DNA of 64,000 nt from Flavobacteriales bacterium. Lineage in GTDB: Bacteria; Bacteroidota; Bacteroidia; Flavobacteriales; UBA1820. The notes under the pieces were generated by a model that worked only from the letters and a program-made list of their open reading frames with translations, was not told the origin of the DNA and ran no database searches. Both the position numbers and the translations under genes were made by a program. This document shows, in pieces, positions 1 through 8,647 of this stretch (its first letter is position 1; each line of letters begins with the position of its first letter). The stretch is from the NCBI GenBank assembly GCA_003150615.1, contig QALN01000012.1:62001-126000 (forward strand), given 5' to 3'.

Positions 1-287
1 CGCGCTTTTTTCGCTATTTTGTCCTCGCCCTGGTCGGCGTCGTTTTCCAGATGTCCGGCATCGGTGATATTGCGTACATAACGCACTTTGTAACCCAGAA
101 AAGAAAGGTATCTGAACACCATGTCGAACGATATGAAAGTGCGGCAGTTGCCAAGATGGACGTTGGAGTACACGGTCGGGCCGCATACGTACATGCCTAC
201 ACGTCCAGGCACGAGGGTTGTGAATTTCTCTTTCCGCCCGGAAAGGGAGTTGTATACGTAAAGCTCGTTCTCTTCGTACGGTTCCAT
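1..287 (-). CDS. cysS: Cysteinyl-tRNA synthetase, N-terminal part (cut by window edge)
   Basis: Attaches cysteine to tRNA-Cys in the cytoplasm. Only the first 95 codons are in the window. The protein starts [15 protein letters not shown] and continues with the class I synthetase start typical of CysS: a zinc-ligand Cys in MYVCGPTVY, then the HIGH-type motif as [13 protein letters not shown], then [11 protein letters not shown]. The ATG at 285-287 was chosen because the CysS homology begins right after it. Transcription is leftwards; the next gene upstream on the same strand is folE, 85 bp away, so the two may be co-transcribed. Identity is clear from the motifs; the rest of the gene lies outside. 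Confidence 0.93.
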   Translation of the reverse strand, partial: MEPYEENELYVYNSLSGRKEKFTTLVPGRVGMYVCGPTVYSNVHLGNCRTFISFDMVFRYLSFLGYKVRYVRNITDAGHLENDADQGEDKIAKKA

Positions 288-372
288 TTTTCTTCTGTTA
301 TGGTATTGATGGTGGTATGTGTAAGATTCCCCTTCAGGTACTTCCGATATGCGCCGATGCGATGTGCGGCGG

Positions 373-1053
373 CTACTGGTACTGAGTGTCCAGTTCTATC
401 ATGCGGAGGAATTCGCGGCGGACTTCGTCTTTCTCGAACATCCCGCCGTATTCGGCCGTGACGGTGCTCGATGCTACATCGCGTATGCCGCGTGAATTGA
501 CGCATAGGTGTTTGGCGTCGATTATGCAAGCGACGTCGTCCGTGCCGAGGGCCTTTTGCAGTTCCCGTACTATTTGCATGGTCAGCCGTTCCTGCACCTG
601 CGGGCGGCGCGCATAATAATCGACTATGCGGTTGAGCTTGGACAGCCCTATCACCGAGCCGTGCGAGATGTAAGCCACGTGCGCCTTGCCTACTATCGGC
701 AGAAAATGGTGTTCGCAGGTCGAATAAAGCGTTATGTTCTTTTCGACCAGCATCTGCCCGTAGCGGTATTTGTTTTCAAAGGACGACATGCGGGGCTTCT
801 TTTCGGGGTTGAGCCCGGAGAATATTTCCCGGACGAACATTTTTGCAACGCGGCGCGGAGTATTGCGCAGCGAATCGTCCGTAAGGTCGAGCCCCAGTGT
901 GTGCATTATATGCCGGAAATCGTTCTCTATGGACTGTATTTTGTCGTCGTCGCTCATCTCGAACGCATCGGGACGCAACGGCGTGCATGTATTTCCGGAT
1001 GCGGCGCAGCAGTCGTCGTCGCAGTATCTGTCTTCCGTATCTTCGTGTTTCAT
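373..1053 (-). CDS. folE: GTP cyclohydrolase I
   Basis: Converts GTP to 7,8-dihydroneopterin triphosphate, first step of folate/pterin synthesis, as a cytoplasmic oligomer. 226 residues. Visible family motifs are [17 protein letters not shown] (zinc Cys and catalytic His), [20 protein letters not shown] and a second zinc Cys in [14 protein letters not shown]. The frame is open further upstream, but the ATG at 1051-1053 is chosen: a good ribosome site (GAGGAG) lies 9 bases upstream, and the -7 promoter element at 1140-1147 sits inside the longer reading frame. The N-terminal extension is rich in Cys ([14 protein letters not shown]), which is not part of the catalytic fold and could bind metal; its role is unknown. 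Confidence 0.95.
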   Translation of the reverse strand: MKHEDTEDRYCDDDCCAASGNTCTPLRPDAFEMSDDDKIQSIENDFRHIMHTLGLDLTDDSLRNTPRRVAKMFVREIFSGLNPEKKPRMSSFENKYRYGQMLVEKNITLYSTCEHHFLPIVGKAHVAYISHGSVIGLSKLNRIVDYYARRPQVQERLTMQIVRELQKALGTDDVACIIDAKHLCVNSRGIRDVASSTVTAEYGGMFEKDEVRREFLRMIELDTQYQ

Positions 1054-1139
1054 TTTTTTTGCTCCTCGTCTTAAAAAAGTAAGTTTGACGTATGCCGGCG
1101 GTGCGCATGCAGTGCCGCCGGCGCGGCCGCCTATGGCGG

Positions 1140-1147
1140 CAAAGATA
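1140..1147 (-). promoter_or_regulatory. -7 promoter element of folE
   Basis: On the minus strand this reads TATCTTTG, an exact match to the Bacteroidota TAnnTTTG element. No clear TTG is seen 19-21 bases upstream. It places the transcript start near 1133, about 80 bases before the chosen folE ATG; the leader contains a GC-rich GCCGCC/GGCGGC hairpin. Confidence 0.5.
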
Positions 1148-1210
1148 ACCATTATGCAGGTTTTTAGCACTATTTTCCCGCCTGAAAAATCGTTTTTACC
1201 TCTCTGCTCC

Positions 1211-1242
1211 TTTTGAATTATACGGACATAACCTTACCTTTG
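1211..1242 (+). promoter_or_regulatory. argS promoter (Bacteroidota type)
   Basis: TTTTG at 1211-1215 and TACCTTTG at 1235-1242 are separated by exactly 19 bases, the standard arrangement for the main sigma factor of Bacteroidota. The predicted start is near 1249, about 45 bases before the argS ATG. Confidence 0.75.
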
Positions 1243-1293
1243 CATTTTGTGTCTCTTTATAGGGGCGGAACTTTAAGCAAAAAAGAATAAGAT

Positions 1294-3072
1294 ATGGACA
1301 TACAGACAGTTCTGAAAGAAAATATATCCGCCGTGTTGTCGGATATTTACGGATTGGAAAACCAGCGTGCCGACCTTCAGGCCACGCGACCGGAATTTGC
1401 CGGCGACCTGACGCTGCTGGCATTTCCGTATGTCAGGGCATCGCACAAAAGCCCTGAGGATACGGCGCGCGAGATAGGCGCCGCGCTTAAAGAACGCATC
1501 CCTTCGGTTGTGAAGGATTTCAATGTTGTCAAAGGTTTTCTTAACATAGAATTGTCGCAGGACATATTCATAGACGAGTTTAAAAAAGCGTATTCGACAC
1601 CCGATTACGGTTATGTGAAAGCCGATGAAAACGCAAAGGCCGTGATGGTGGAGTATTCTTCGCCTAATACGAACAAGCCGCTGCATTTGGGCCATGTGCG
1701 CAACAATTTGCTTGGATATTCGGTGGCTAAACTGTTGGAGGCTTCAGGTAAGAAAGTGTACAAGACGCAGATAATCAACGACCGGGGCATACACATATGC
1801 AAGTCGATGCTTGCATGGGAGCTTTTCGGCGGCGGTGAAACGCCCGAAAGTTCCGGCATGAAAGGCGACAAACTGGTGGGCAAGTACTATGTGGAGTTCG
1901 ACAAGGCATACAAAAAGGAAGTCGACGAACTCAAGGCCGCAGGAATGACGGAAGAAGAAGCGAAGAAAAACGCCCCCCTGATGAAACGCGCCCAACAGAT
2001 GCTCCTCCTGTGGGAAACGGGCGATCCGCATGTGCGTGAACTGTGGGAGCGGATGAATCGTTGGGTGTACGACGGTTTCGGCAGCACCTACAAACGTCTG
2101 GGGGTTGAGTTCGACAAGAATTACTACGAGAGCCAGACGTACCTTTTGGGCAAGGACAACGTGGAGGAAGGTCTGGAAAAGGGCGTGTTTTACCGCCGCG
2201 CCGACGGCTCGGTGTGGATAGACCTTTCAGGCGACGGTCTGGATGAAAAACTGGTGCTTCGCGGGGACGGTACGTCCGTTTACATAACTCAGGATATAGG
2301 TACGGCCATAAAACGTTTCGGGGAATTCGATATCGATTCGCTCATATATACCGTCGGCAACGAACAGGATTACCATTTCAAGGTACTGTTTTTGATACTT
2401 AAGAAACTGGGATACGCCTGGGCGGACAAATTGTATCATCTCTCGTACGGCATGGTGGATTTGCCTACCGGCAAGATGAAGTCGCGCGAAGGTACTGTGG
2501 TGGATGCGGACGACCTTATGGACGATATGTACCGCACGGCAAAAGAAATATCCGAGGAGCTTGGCAAACTGGAGGGTATGGACGAGAAAGAAAAGGACGA
2601 ACTGTACAACATCATAGGTATGGGCGCCTTGAAGTATTTCATATTGAAGGTGGACCCGCGCAAACGCATGATGTTCAATCCTAAGGAATCCATAGATTTC
2701 AACGGCAACACAGGTCCGTTCATACAGTACGCCTATGCCCGTATACAGTCCGTAAAGCGCAAGTTCGGACAGTTGCCTGCCGAACCTGCCTGCGTGGCTT
2801 CGATAGACAAACGCGAGGAGAGTCTTATAAAAAACATAGCGGAATTTCCGGCCGTGATACAGAAAGCGGCAGCCGCACATTCCCCGGCACTGGTGGCCAA
2901 TTACGTATACGACCTGGTAAAAGAGTACAACTCGTACTATCAGAACGTACCTATGCTGTCGGTCGAGGATGCGCAGGTGCGTACGTTCCGCGTACAGCTT
3001 TCTGACCTGACGGGCCGCGTGATAAAGTCCGCGATGGCCGTACTTGGCATACCAGTTCCCGAAAGGATGTGA
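1294..3072 (+). CDS. argS: Arginyl-tRNA synthetase
   Basis: Charges tRNA-Arg in the cytoplasm. 592 residues, normal for the family. Order of domains: N-terminal additional domain (about 1-100), class I Rossmann catalytic domain with the HIGH-type motif in SSPNTNKPLHLGHVRNN (about residues 122-138), a KMSK-like sequence GKMKSREGTV (about 394-403), and a C-terminal anticodon-binding DALR domain ending VLGIPVPERM, the usual ArgS C-terminus. It is preceded by a strong promoter (1211-1242) and followed 98 bp later by the mechanosensitive channel gene. Nothing odd is seen. Confidence 0.97.
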   Translation: MDIQTVLKENISAVLSDIYGLENQRADLQATRPEFAGDLTLLAFPYVRASHKSPEDTAREIGAALKERIPSVVKDFNVVKGFLNIELSQDIFIDEFKKAYSTPDYGYVKADENAKAVMVEYSSPNTNKPLHLGHVRNNLLGYSVAKLLEASGKKVYKTQIINDRGIHICKSMLAWELFGGGETPESSGMKGDKLVGKYYVEFDKAYKKEVDELKAAGMTEEEAKKNAPLMKRAQQMLLLWETGDPHVRELWERMNRWVYDGFGSTYKRLGVEFDKNYYESQTYLLGKDNVEEGLEKGVFYRRADGSVWIDLSGDGLDEKLVLRGDGTSVYITQDIGTAIKRFGEFDIDSLIYTVGNEQDYHFKVLFLILKKLGYAWADKLYHLSYGMVDLPTGKMKSREGTVVDADDLMDDMYRTAKEISEELGKLEGMDEKEKDELYNIIGMGALKYFILKVDPRKRMMFNPKESIDFNGNTGPFIQYAYARIQSVKRKFGQLPAEPACVASIDKREESLIKNIAEFPAVIQKAAAAHSPALVANYVYDLVKEYNSYYQNVPMLSVEDAQVRTFRVQLSDLTGRVIKSAMAVLGIPVPERM

Positions 3073-3170
3073 TATGTCCGTGGTTGCAGCGCATGATGTG
3101 ATATGCGATGCGCTTTGTTTCCACGATATAAAATCAACCCCTGCCCAAACCCTGCTATTACATTAATACT

Positions 3171-4469
3171 ATGAAAGAAAACGATTTTTTCCCCTTTCTG
3201 GCGCGTCTGGTTTACGACCTCGGCGTGGATGAGAGCCGTACGATAGCCGTAGCCATGATTTTGTACAGTACCGTGATAGTACTCTCGGCACTGGGGACAT
3301 GGTTCTTTACCAGGCACATAATAAATGCCGGGATATACCGTTGGGTGAAAAAGACCCATGTAAAATGGGACGATGCCCTGGCCGACCACAAGGTTCTGGC
3401 TCCTATGTCGTTGTTCGTACCGATAATAATCCTCGGCGCAGGACTTACTCCGTTCAAGGTTTACCTGCCGGAAATAGTGCCTTTCGCTGAAAAAGTACTC
3501 GGTATGATGCTTACTTTGGTAATAGCCGTGTCGTGCTACAAGTTCAACAATGCGCTGGAGTATATGTTCAGCGAGGAAAATTCGTACCGTGAAGTGGCGT
3601 TGCGTTCGGTTGCCCAGATATTGAACGTTATGATAGTCATTATCGTTTGTTTGGTGTTCGTAAGCATAATGTTCGAGGTGGACCCGGTGACGCTTTTCGG
3701 CTTTTTGGGCGCTACGACCGCAATAATAATGCTTATTTTCAAAGATACGATACTCGGTTTCGTGTCGTCGATACAGGTGGCATCGTCGCGTACGCTCAAG
3801 GCCGGCGACTGGATACAGGTAGATCAATACGGGGCGAACGGTACTTTACTGGAGATAAATCTGGTCACGTCCACAGTAAGGAATTTCGACAACACGATAG
3901 TTTCCATGCCCACTTACGCCCTTGTCGCATCCGGAGTCATAAACTGGAGTGCGATGGTCCAGGGAAACGCCCGCCGGTTCATGAAATCCATTCCGATAAA
4001 TGCCGTTTCGGTACGGCCCGTAACCAAAGAAGATATCGATAAATATTCGCAGTTCCCGTTTATAGGGCCTTTTATTAAAAATAAAAGGTTGGAGTACCGC
4101 CTGACAACCGACATATGGGGTAAGGATACGACGGAGGTGTATCTGGATGGCGAAAGGCTGTCGAACTTATGGGTGTTCATAAATTTCGTACGCATGTATC
4201 TGAAGTCCAATCCCGGTATTTCACAGGACAACACGATGCTGATACGGATAATGGAAAATACCGGCGAGGGCATTCCGGTGCAGATATACGCGTTCACATC
4301 CACTGCGGTATGGGGCGAATACGAGAAAATACAGAGCGATATTTTGTCGTACCTTTACTCCATGGTACCTCAGTTCGGGCTGTTGGTTTTCCAGCGAGCT
4401 TCGCAAAAACTGGAAAGTCTGTTCGTGAGCGACGTCATGGACGGAGCCGGCTCCGATGATAAGGCCTGA
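3171..4469 (+). CDS. MscS-family mechanosensitive ion channel (YbdG-like)
   Basis: Inner-membrane channel that opens under membrane tension and releases solutes during osmotic downshock. 432 residues. Several hydrophobic segments occupy about residues 15-175. The pore-lining/beta-domain signature follows as FLGATTAIIMLIFKDTILGF and KAGDWIQVDQYGANGTLLEI, then the FDNTIVSMPTYALVASGVINWS segment typical of the MscS core. A longer C-terminal soluble domain (about 270-432) resembles the miniconductance channel YbdG rather than the short MscS. The gene lies between argS and a DUF4286/rsmA pair, all on the plus strand and closely spaced. Confidence 0.9.
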   Translation: MKENDFFPFLARLVYDLGVDESRTIAVAMILYSTVIVLSALGTWFFTRHIINAGIYRWVKKTHVKWDDALADHKVLAPMSLFVPIIILGAGLTPFKVYLPEIVPFAEKVLGMMLTLVIAVSCYKFNNALEYMFSEENSYREVALRSVAQILNVMIVIIVCLVFVSIMFEVDPVTLFGFLGATTAIIMLIFKDTILGFVSSIQVASSRTLKAGDWIQVDQYGANGTLLEINLVTSTVRNFDNTIVSMPTYALVASGVINWSAMVQGNARRFMKSIPINAVSVRPVTKEDIDKYSQFPFIGPFIKNKRLEYRLTTDIWGKDTTEVYLDGERLSNLWVFINFVRMYLKSNPGISQDNTMLIRIMENTGEGIPVQIYAFTSTAVWGEYEKIQSDILSYLYSMVPQFGLLVFQRASQKLESLFVSDVMDGAGSDDKA

Positions 4470-4491
4470 TATTTTTTAAAACGCGTTACAG

Positions 4492-4824
4492 ATGGAAAAG
4501 ATATACAACATAACGGCAAGTGTCGACAACGATGCGGCCAAGCGGTGGGTGGAAGCGGTCCGCGACCGGTACATACCTGCCGTAATGCGGTCCGGGCATG
4601 TGGCTTCGGCGGAATTGATAGAAGTGTCCGTGCCGGAGGAAATAGCGCTCAGGGACGGCCGTACGTTCACGTTGCAGCTGCGTTTTTCAGGAGATTCGGA
4701 ATTGGAGGATTTTATGGCCGGGGGCACCGAATGTTCGGCGGAAAAGATACTCGAAGAGGATTTTTCCGGTAAATACGCCACGTTCCGGCTTCGCCTCACT
4801 TCGTTGCATAAAACGGACAAATAA
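4492..4824 (+). CDS. DUF4286 family protein
   Basis: Small soluble protein of 110 residues, function unknown. It starts MEKIYNITASVDNDAAKRWV and has the alternating beta/alpha pattern of the DUF4286 family, which is common in Bacteroidota and has a ferredoxin-like fold by general expectation. It begins 22 bp after the channel gene and its stop codon is only 4 bp before the rsmA start, so it is almost certainly co-transcribed and perhaps translationally coupled with rsmA. No catalytic motif is visible. The family assignment is by recognition of the sequence, not by a search. Confidence 0.8.
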   Translation: MEKIYNITASVDNDAAKRWVEAVRDRYIPAVMRSGHVASAELIEVSVPEEIALRDGRTFTLQLRFSGDSELEDFMAGGTECSAEKILEEDFSGKYATFRLRLTSLHKTDK

Positions 4825-4828
4825 CAAT

Positions 4829-5611
4829 TTGCTCAATAAAAGATTGAAAGTAAAAGCGAAAAAACACTTGGGGCAACATTTCCTGACGGATCTGTCCATT
4901 GCGGCGGATATTGCCGCTACGCTCTCCCACGCGCCTACGGCCAATGTGTTGGAAGTGGGGCCTGGTATGGGCGTTCTGACGCAGTTCCTGATGAAAAACG
5001 GGCACGAGGTCAGGGTGGCCGAAATAGACTCCGAGTCGGTAGAGTATCTCCGGATGAATTTCCCCGGTCTGCACGGACGTATTATCGAAGGCGACTTCCT
5101 CCGCATGGACCTGCGCGATGTATTCGCCGGTCAGGAATTTTCGCTTATCGGTAATTATCCGTACAATATATCGTCGCAGATAATGTTCAAGGCACTGGAG
5201 TACACGGATATCATTCCTGTGATATCGGGTATGTTCCAGAAAGAGGTGGCCGAGCGTCTTACTGCCGAACATGGAAGTAAGACGTATGGTATACTTTCGG
5301 TGTTGCTGAAGGTTTATTACGACACCGAGTATCTCTTTACTGTACCGGAAAACGTTTTTTCTCCGCCTCCGAAAGTAAAATCCGGCGTGATACGGTTGGT
5401 AAGGAAAAAGGAACCGGCGACAGGTTTCGATGTTTGTATGCTGAAAAAAATAGTCAAGGCCGGTTTCAACCAGCGGCGTAAAACGCTCCGCAATGCGCTG
5501 AAAACATTGGGGATTCCGGAATGCGTCGCTTCGAGCCGTTTTATGGATTTAAGGGCCGAGCAACTTCCGTACTCGGACTTTATCGAACTTGCCAGGCTTT
5601 ATTCCAGGTGA
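4829..5611 (+). CDS. rsmA: 16S rRNA dimethyladenosine transferase (TTG start)
   Basis: Dimethylates two adjacent adenosines near the 3' end of 16S rRNA during small-subunit assembly. 260 residues. Motifs: KKHLGQHFLTD at the N-terminus, the SAM-binding VLEVGPGMGVLT, acidic motif EIDSESVEYL, the catalytic NYPYNISSQI, and VFSPPPKVKSGVI. The chosen start is TTG at 4829-4831, 4 bp after the DUF4286 stop. No ATG lies between it and the conserved N-terminus, and LNKRLKVKAKKHLGQHF is the normal family start. The gene ends at a perfect 21-bp hairpin. Confidence 0.95.
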   Translation: MLNKRLKVKAKKHLGQHFLTDLSIAADIAATLSHAPTANVLEVGPGMGVLTQFLMKNGHEVRVAEIDSESVEYLRMNFPGLHGRIIEGDFLRMDLRDVFAGQEFSLIGNYPYNISSQIMFKALEYTDIIPVISGMFQKEVAERLTAEHGSKTYGILSVLLKVYYDTEYLFTVPENVFSPPPKVKSGVIRLVRKKEPATGFDVCMLKKIVKAGFNQRRKTLRNALKTLGIPECVASSRFMDLRAEQLPYSDFIELARLYSR

Positions 5612-5619
5612 TTTGTGGC

Positions 5620-5668
5620 GTAAAAACGGTTGCAGGGCTGCCTACAGCAGCCCTGCAACCGTTTTTAC
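5620..5668. terminator. Bidirectional terminator between rsmA and the LuxR-type gene
   Basis: Perfect 21-bp inverted repeat (5620-5640 with 5648-5668), loop of 7 bases, core GGTTGCAGGGCTG, with A-runs and T-runs at the stem ends. It sits between convergent genes and can serve both strands. Confidence 0.85.
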
Positions 5669-5689
5669 AGTTTATTTTAGCGTTACGGG

Positions 5690-6259
5690 TTATATTATTT
5701 CACGTATTTTAAGCGCTTCTTCGAGTTCCAGTACGGAATTTATTTCGAGTTTTTTGAATATCCTGGCCTTATATGTGGAAACGGTTTTTTCGTTTATGCC
5801 CAGAAGGTCGGCTATGTTTTTGTTCTTGTGGTATGACAATATGGCCATAGCCACCTGATATTCTCGAGAGGACAGTCTGTCCCTTTTGGTGCGGAAGCGG
5901 AGGAATTTTTCTTTCGCGTTTTTGATTATGTAGTCTATTTTTTCCAGGAATGTTTCCGGCATTTCGTTCTCGCATATCCGCCCGTCGCAGTAATAATCGT
6001 TATCCGGTTCGTCGTCGTGTTGTTCGAGTATTTTAGGTTCCAGAACTATTATTTTCGTTTTGTCCAACAATATGTCGTTCATGTTTCTGCGAAACACCAG
6101 GGACATCTTGGGGCTTGTCAGGATTACATCGAAGCCTTTCATGTCGAAGGTCTTGATATCGGTGTCGTAATATGCGCTTACAGTTTCGTCCTTTTCCTCA
6201 AGGGAGCGGCTCAGACCTATGCAGTAATAGTATGAAGGATGTAAAATCAATATGTTCAT
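5690..6259 (-). CDS. LuxR/FixJ-type response regulator with atypical receiver
   Basis: Probable DNA-binding transcription factor, 189 residues. Residues about 125-189 form a LuxR-type helix-turn-helix: LSSREYQVAMAILSYHKNKNIADLLGINEKTVSTYKARIFKKLEI, the standard pattern. The N-terminal half is receiver-like (MNILILHPSYYYCIGLSRSL) but lacks the acidic pocket after the first strand. The position where the phospho-accepting Asp is expected reads FDVILTSPKM, with Ser instead of Asp. It therefore probably does not work by normal phosphorylation. No sensor kinase is adjacent. Upstream, a palindrome overlaps the -7 element, suggesting self-regulation. Confidence 0.8.
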   Translation of the reverse strand: MNILILHPSYYYCIGLSRSLEEKDETVSAYYDTDIKTFDMKGFDVILTSPKMSLVFRRNMNDILLDKTKIIVLEPKILEQHDDEPDNDYYCDGRICENEMPETFLEKIDYIIKNAKEKFLRFRTKRDRLSSREYQVAMAILSYHKNKNIADLLGINEKTVSTYKARIFKKLEINSVLELEEALKIREII

Positions 6260-6348
6260 ATCATAGGGTTTTGTTTGTGTCTGACAATATACGGCTTATG
6301 TTCTGCCGTGGGTATGGGCCGCATTTGTCTGTTTTGTAGTACGTATTT

Positions 6349-6367
6349 CAATATCACAAAGATATTG
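6349..6367 (-). promoter_or_regulatory. Promoter -7 element with overlapping palindrome upstream of the LuxR-type gene
   Basis: Minus strand reads TATCTTTG at 6364-6357, an exact -7 element. It lies inside the inverted repeat CAATATC-N5-GATATTG (6349-6355 with 6361-6367). A protein bound to the palindrome would cover the promoter, so this could be an operator, possibly for the gene's own product. The operator role is inference. Confidence 0.45.
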
Positions 6368-6489
6368 TTTTTTTGTTATCATGTAGCCGATTACTCATAA
6401 AAATATAATTTATAAATAAATTTTAACTTACAGACCTTACAAACACGGCATGCGCCGGAGGTTTGGCGATATTCGGTGAGAAGAAAAAT

Positions 6490-6520
6490 TTGATATTTCA
6501 AGTATGAATAATTAACTTAG
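6490..6520 (+). promoter_or_regulatory. Putative ybjQ promoter
   Basis: TTG at 6490-6492 and TAACTTAG at 6513-6520, spaced by 20 bases; one mismatch to TAnnTTTG. Predicted start near 6527, about 27 bases before the ATG. Confidence 0.5.
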
Positions 6521-6553
6521 CGAAGATTATAGAACCCGAAAAAAAAGAAATAT

Positions 6554-6877
6554 ATGCTGATAACTACCACGAATATCATAGAAGGGAAAAAAATAACCCG
6601 TTATTACGGAATAGTATCGGGTGAAACGATAATAGGGGCGAACGTGTTCCGGGATTTTTTCGCGAGCATACGCGATATAGTGGGTGGACGTGCAGGTTCG
6701 TACGAAGAGGTACTGCGCGAAGCGAAAGATACGGCGCTAAAAGAACTCGAGGAACAGGCATACCAACTCGGGGCCAATGCCGTGATAGGCGTGGACCTCG
6801 ATTATGAAACGGTCGGTTCCGGAGGCAGCATGCTCATGGTAACAGCTGCGGGTACTGCCGTACGGTACGAAGACTAA
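6554..6877 (+). CDS. YbjQ family (UPF0145) protein
   Basis: Small cytoplasmic protein of 107 residues from the YbjQ/UPF0145 family, sometimes described as a heavy-metal-binding-like domain; biochemical function unknown. Typical features are the N-terminal [30 protein letters not shown], then a helix rich in Glu/Lys, and [18 protein letters not shown] near the C-terminus. Members usually form a pentameric ring, which is family knowledge and not visible here. Its last bases overlap the end of the convergent DUF493 gene by 4 bp. Confidence 0.88.
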   Translation: MLITTTNIIEGKKITRYYGIVSGETIIGANVFRDFFASIRDIVGGRAGSYEEVLREAKDTALKELEEQAYQLGANAVIGVDLDYETVGSGGSMLMVTAAGTAVRYED

Positions 6878-7167
6878 AGCATTATAACGCCAGGTATTTC
6901 CGCCACACGGCGGTAGTTCGATATGACATCGTCGGCCGACGATACGGTCAGTGTTATCGTTATGCTGGTGTATTTGCCTCCTGTGGACGGTTTGTGGGAT
7001 ATTACGGCGTCGGTTCCCTTGAAAATATCTTCGACCTGTGTCTGGGAACCGGAATCGTCACGTACTATGAACTTATACGTGTAGTAATCCGGAAAGCGCA
7101 TGACACCTTCGAGGTTGTGTTTGAACTTGGCGTAAAATTCGTCTTGCTTTTTTTCGTTCTGTCCCAT
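6874..7167 (-). CDS. DUF493 family protein (YbeD-like)
   Basis: 97-residue soluble protein of the DUF493/YbeD family, which has an ACT-like ferredoxin fold and unknown role. The sequence has the family pattern [20 protein letters not shown] near the middle and [15 protein letters not shown] strands (here [15 protein letters not shown]) followed by [21 protein letters not shown], the usual ending with an I-P-G-V motif. It is convergent with ybjQ, with 4 bp overlap of the coding ends, so both genes lack room for a terminator between them. Confidence 0.82.
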   Translation of the reverse strand: MGQNEKKQDEFYAKFKHNLEGVMRFPDYYTYKFIVRDDSGSQTQVEDIFKGTDAVISHKPSTGGKYTSITITLTVSSADDVISNYRRVAEIPGVIML

Positions 7168-7279
7168 AGTATACTGCGTTTTTTGTTCGGGTAAATATAA
7201 ACAAATAAATTTTAGGTAACTGTTATACCTGGTTATTTAGCTTATGACGTCGCGGCCGCGGGCATAGCCCGTCCGGTAT

Positions 7280-8551
7280 TTATTTCTGTTCAGCCTGGGC
7301 CGACCGGCCAGTCAATTCCCTTACTATGGTATCTGTGGCGCCTGCATTTTCTTTTACGAAACGTCCGGCGGCATTTCCTGATTCCGTGTGTGCTTCGGCA
7401 TCGGTCAAAAAGCGGTGTACGGTTTCCGAAAGGGATTTTTCATCCGATACGACCGCCAATCCGCCGGCTTCTTTGAGTCCGACAGCTTCCCCGTATCTGC
7501 GGTAGTTAGGGCCGCATATCACAGGGTGTGAAAATACCGCCGGCTCCAGCGTATTGTGTATGCCGGAAGCGGTGAAGCCTCCGCCTACGTACGATATGTC
7601 GGCATAGGAATACACTTTGGTCAGTATGCCTACCGTGTCGAGCACAAGCACTCGTGCGTCGGCGAGTTTTCCTGCGTCCATGGTGCTGTAACGCTGATAC
7701 GGTACGTTTATTGAGGATGTGAAACGGTCTATTTCGTTTTCTATGATATTGTGCGGGGCTATGAGGAATTTTACCCCTGGTTTTATGGAATATTCGTCGA
7801 TAAGGGAAGAAAATAGTTTTTCGTCGTCCGGCCATACGGAGCCGGCCACGACGAGCTTTGACGGGCCTTTGAAGCGTTCGACGAACGGCAGGGAGTTGTC
7901 CGCCGAAAGTATATCGAGTACGCGGTCGAAGCGCGTGTCGCCTGCACAGGAGCAATTTTTTATGTCTATTGCTTCCAGTAGTTTCACGCTTTCGGCATCT
8001 TGTGTAAATATGTGAGTGAACAGCGGCAGGAGTTTTCTCATGAAGCCTCCCCAGGGTTTGAAAAACACTTGGCTGCGGTCGAACTTCGCGCTTATCAGAT
8101 AAAGGGGGATGTCGCGAAGTCGTGTCTGTTTCAGAAAATTGCCCCAGAATTCGTATTTGATGAACACGGCCGCCGATGGGCGCGATATGTCCAGAAAATC
8201 GCGCGCGGCCGATGGCGTGTCGAACGGCAGGTAGCACACTATGTCTGCCAAAGGGTAATCGTGTCTGACATTGTAACCGGAGGGCGAGAAAAACGTAAGG
8301 AGTATACGGACCTCCGGTATGCGTTCTTTCAGGCGTTCGATCACGGGCCGGCCTTGTTCGAATTCTCCGAGCGATGAGGCGTGAAACCATACCAATGGTC
8401 CTGTTCCTTTAAGAGAGCGTATCCCGCAGGACAGTTTTTCCCGCCAGTTTTTCCGGCCGCGTACGCCGTCCATGCTTTTGGAGTTAAACGACGAATGTAT
8501 CTTCAGTCCGCATTTAAGAGCGTGTATAGCTGTGTTGTATAGCGCGTTCAT
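7280..8551 (-). CDS. waaA: 3-deoxy-D-manno-octulosonic acid transferase
   Basis: Transfers Kdo from CMP-Kdo to the lipid A precursor at the inner face of the inner membrane, a step of LPS synthesis. 423 residues, GT30 family. The N-terminal Kdo-transferase domain shows LVWFHASSLGEFEQGRPVIE, followed by ILLTFFSPSGY. The C-terminal GT-B half has LVVAGSVWPDDEKL, the nucleotide-binding APHNIIENEI, and YVGGGFTASGIHNTLEPAVF with the Glu used for the sugar nucleotide. The short N-terminal hydrophobic stretch probably anchors it to the membrane. It precedes nothing obviously LPS-related here; dnaG lies upstream on the same strand, 96 bp away. Confidence 0.94.
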   Translation of the reverse strand: MNALYNTAIHALKCGLKIHSSFNSKSMDGVRGRKNWREKLSCGIRSLKGTGPLVWFHASSLGEFEQGRPVIERLKERIPEVRILLTFFSPSGYNVRHDYPLADIVCYLPFDTPSAARDFLDISRPSAAVFIKYEFWGNFLKQTRLRDIPLYLISAKFDRSQVFFKPWGGFMRKLLPLFTHIFTQDAESVKLLEAIDIKNCSCAGDTRFDRVLDILSADNSLPFVERFKGPSKLVVAGSVWPDDEKLFSSLIDEYSIKPGVKFLIAPHNIIENEIDRFTSSINVPYQRYSTMDAGKLADARVLVLDTVGILTKVYSYADISYVGGGFTASGIHNTLEPAVFSHPVICGPNYRRYGEAVGLKEAGGLAVVSDEKSLSETVHRFLTDAEAHTESGNAAGRFVKENAGATDTIVRELTGRSAQAEQK

Positions 8552-8647
8552 GTTTTTTTACAGGAAACCTACTGTTTTGTTTTAAATCTGTCTTTTAGTG
8601 ACAATCCGGACAAAACGTGTGCCGGTGTAGTGATGTTTTTCGTACAG

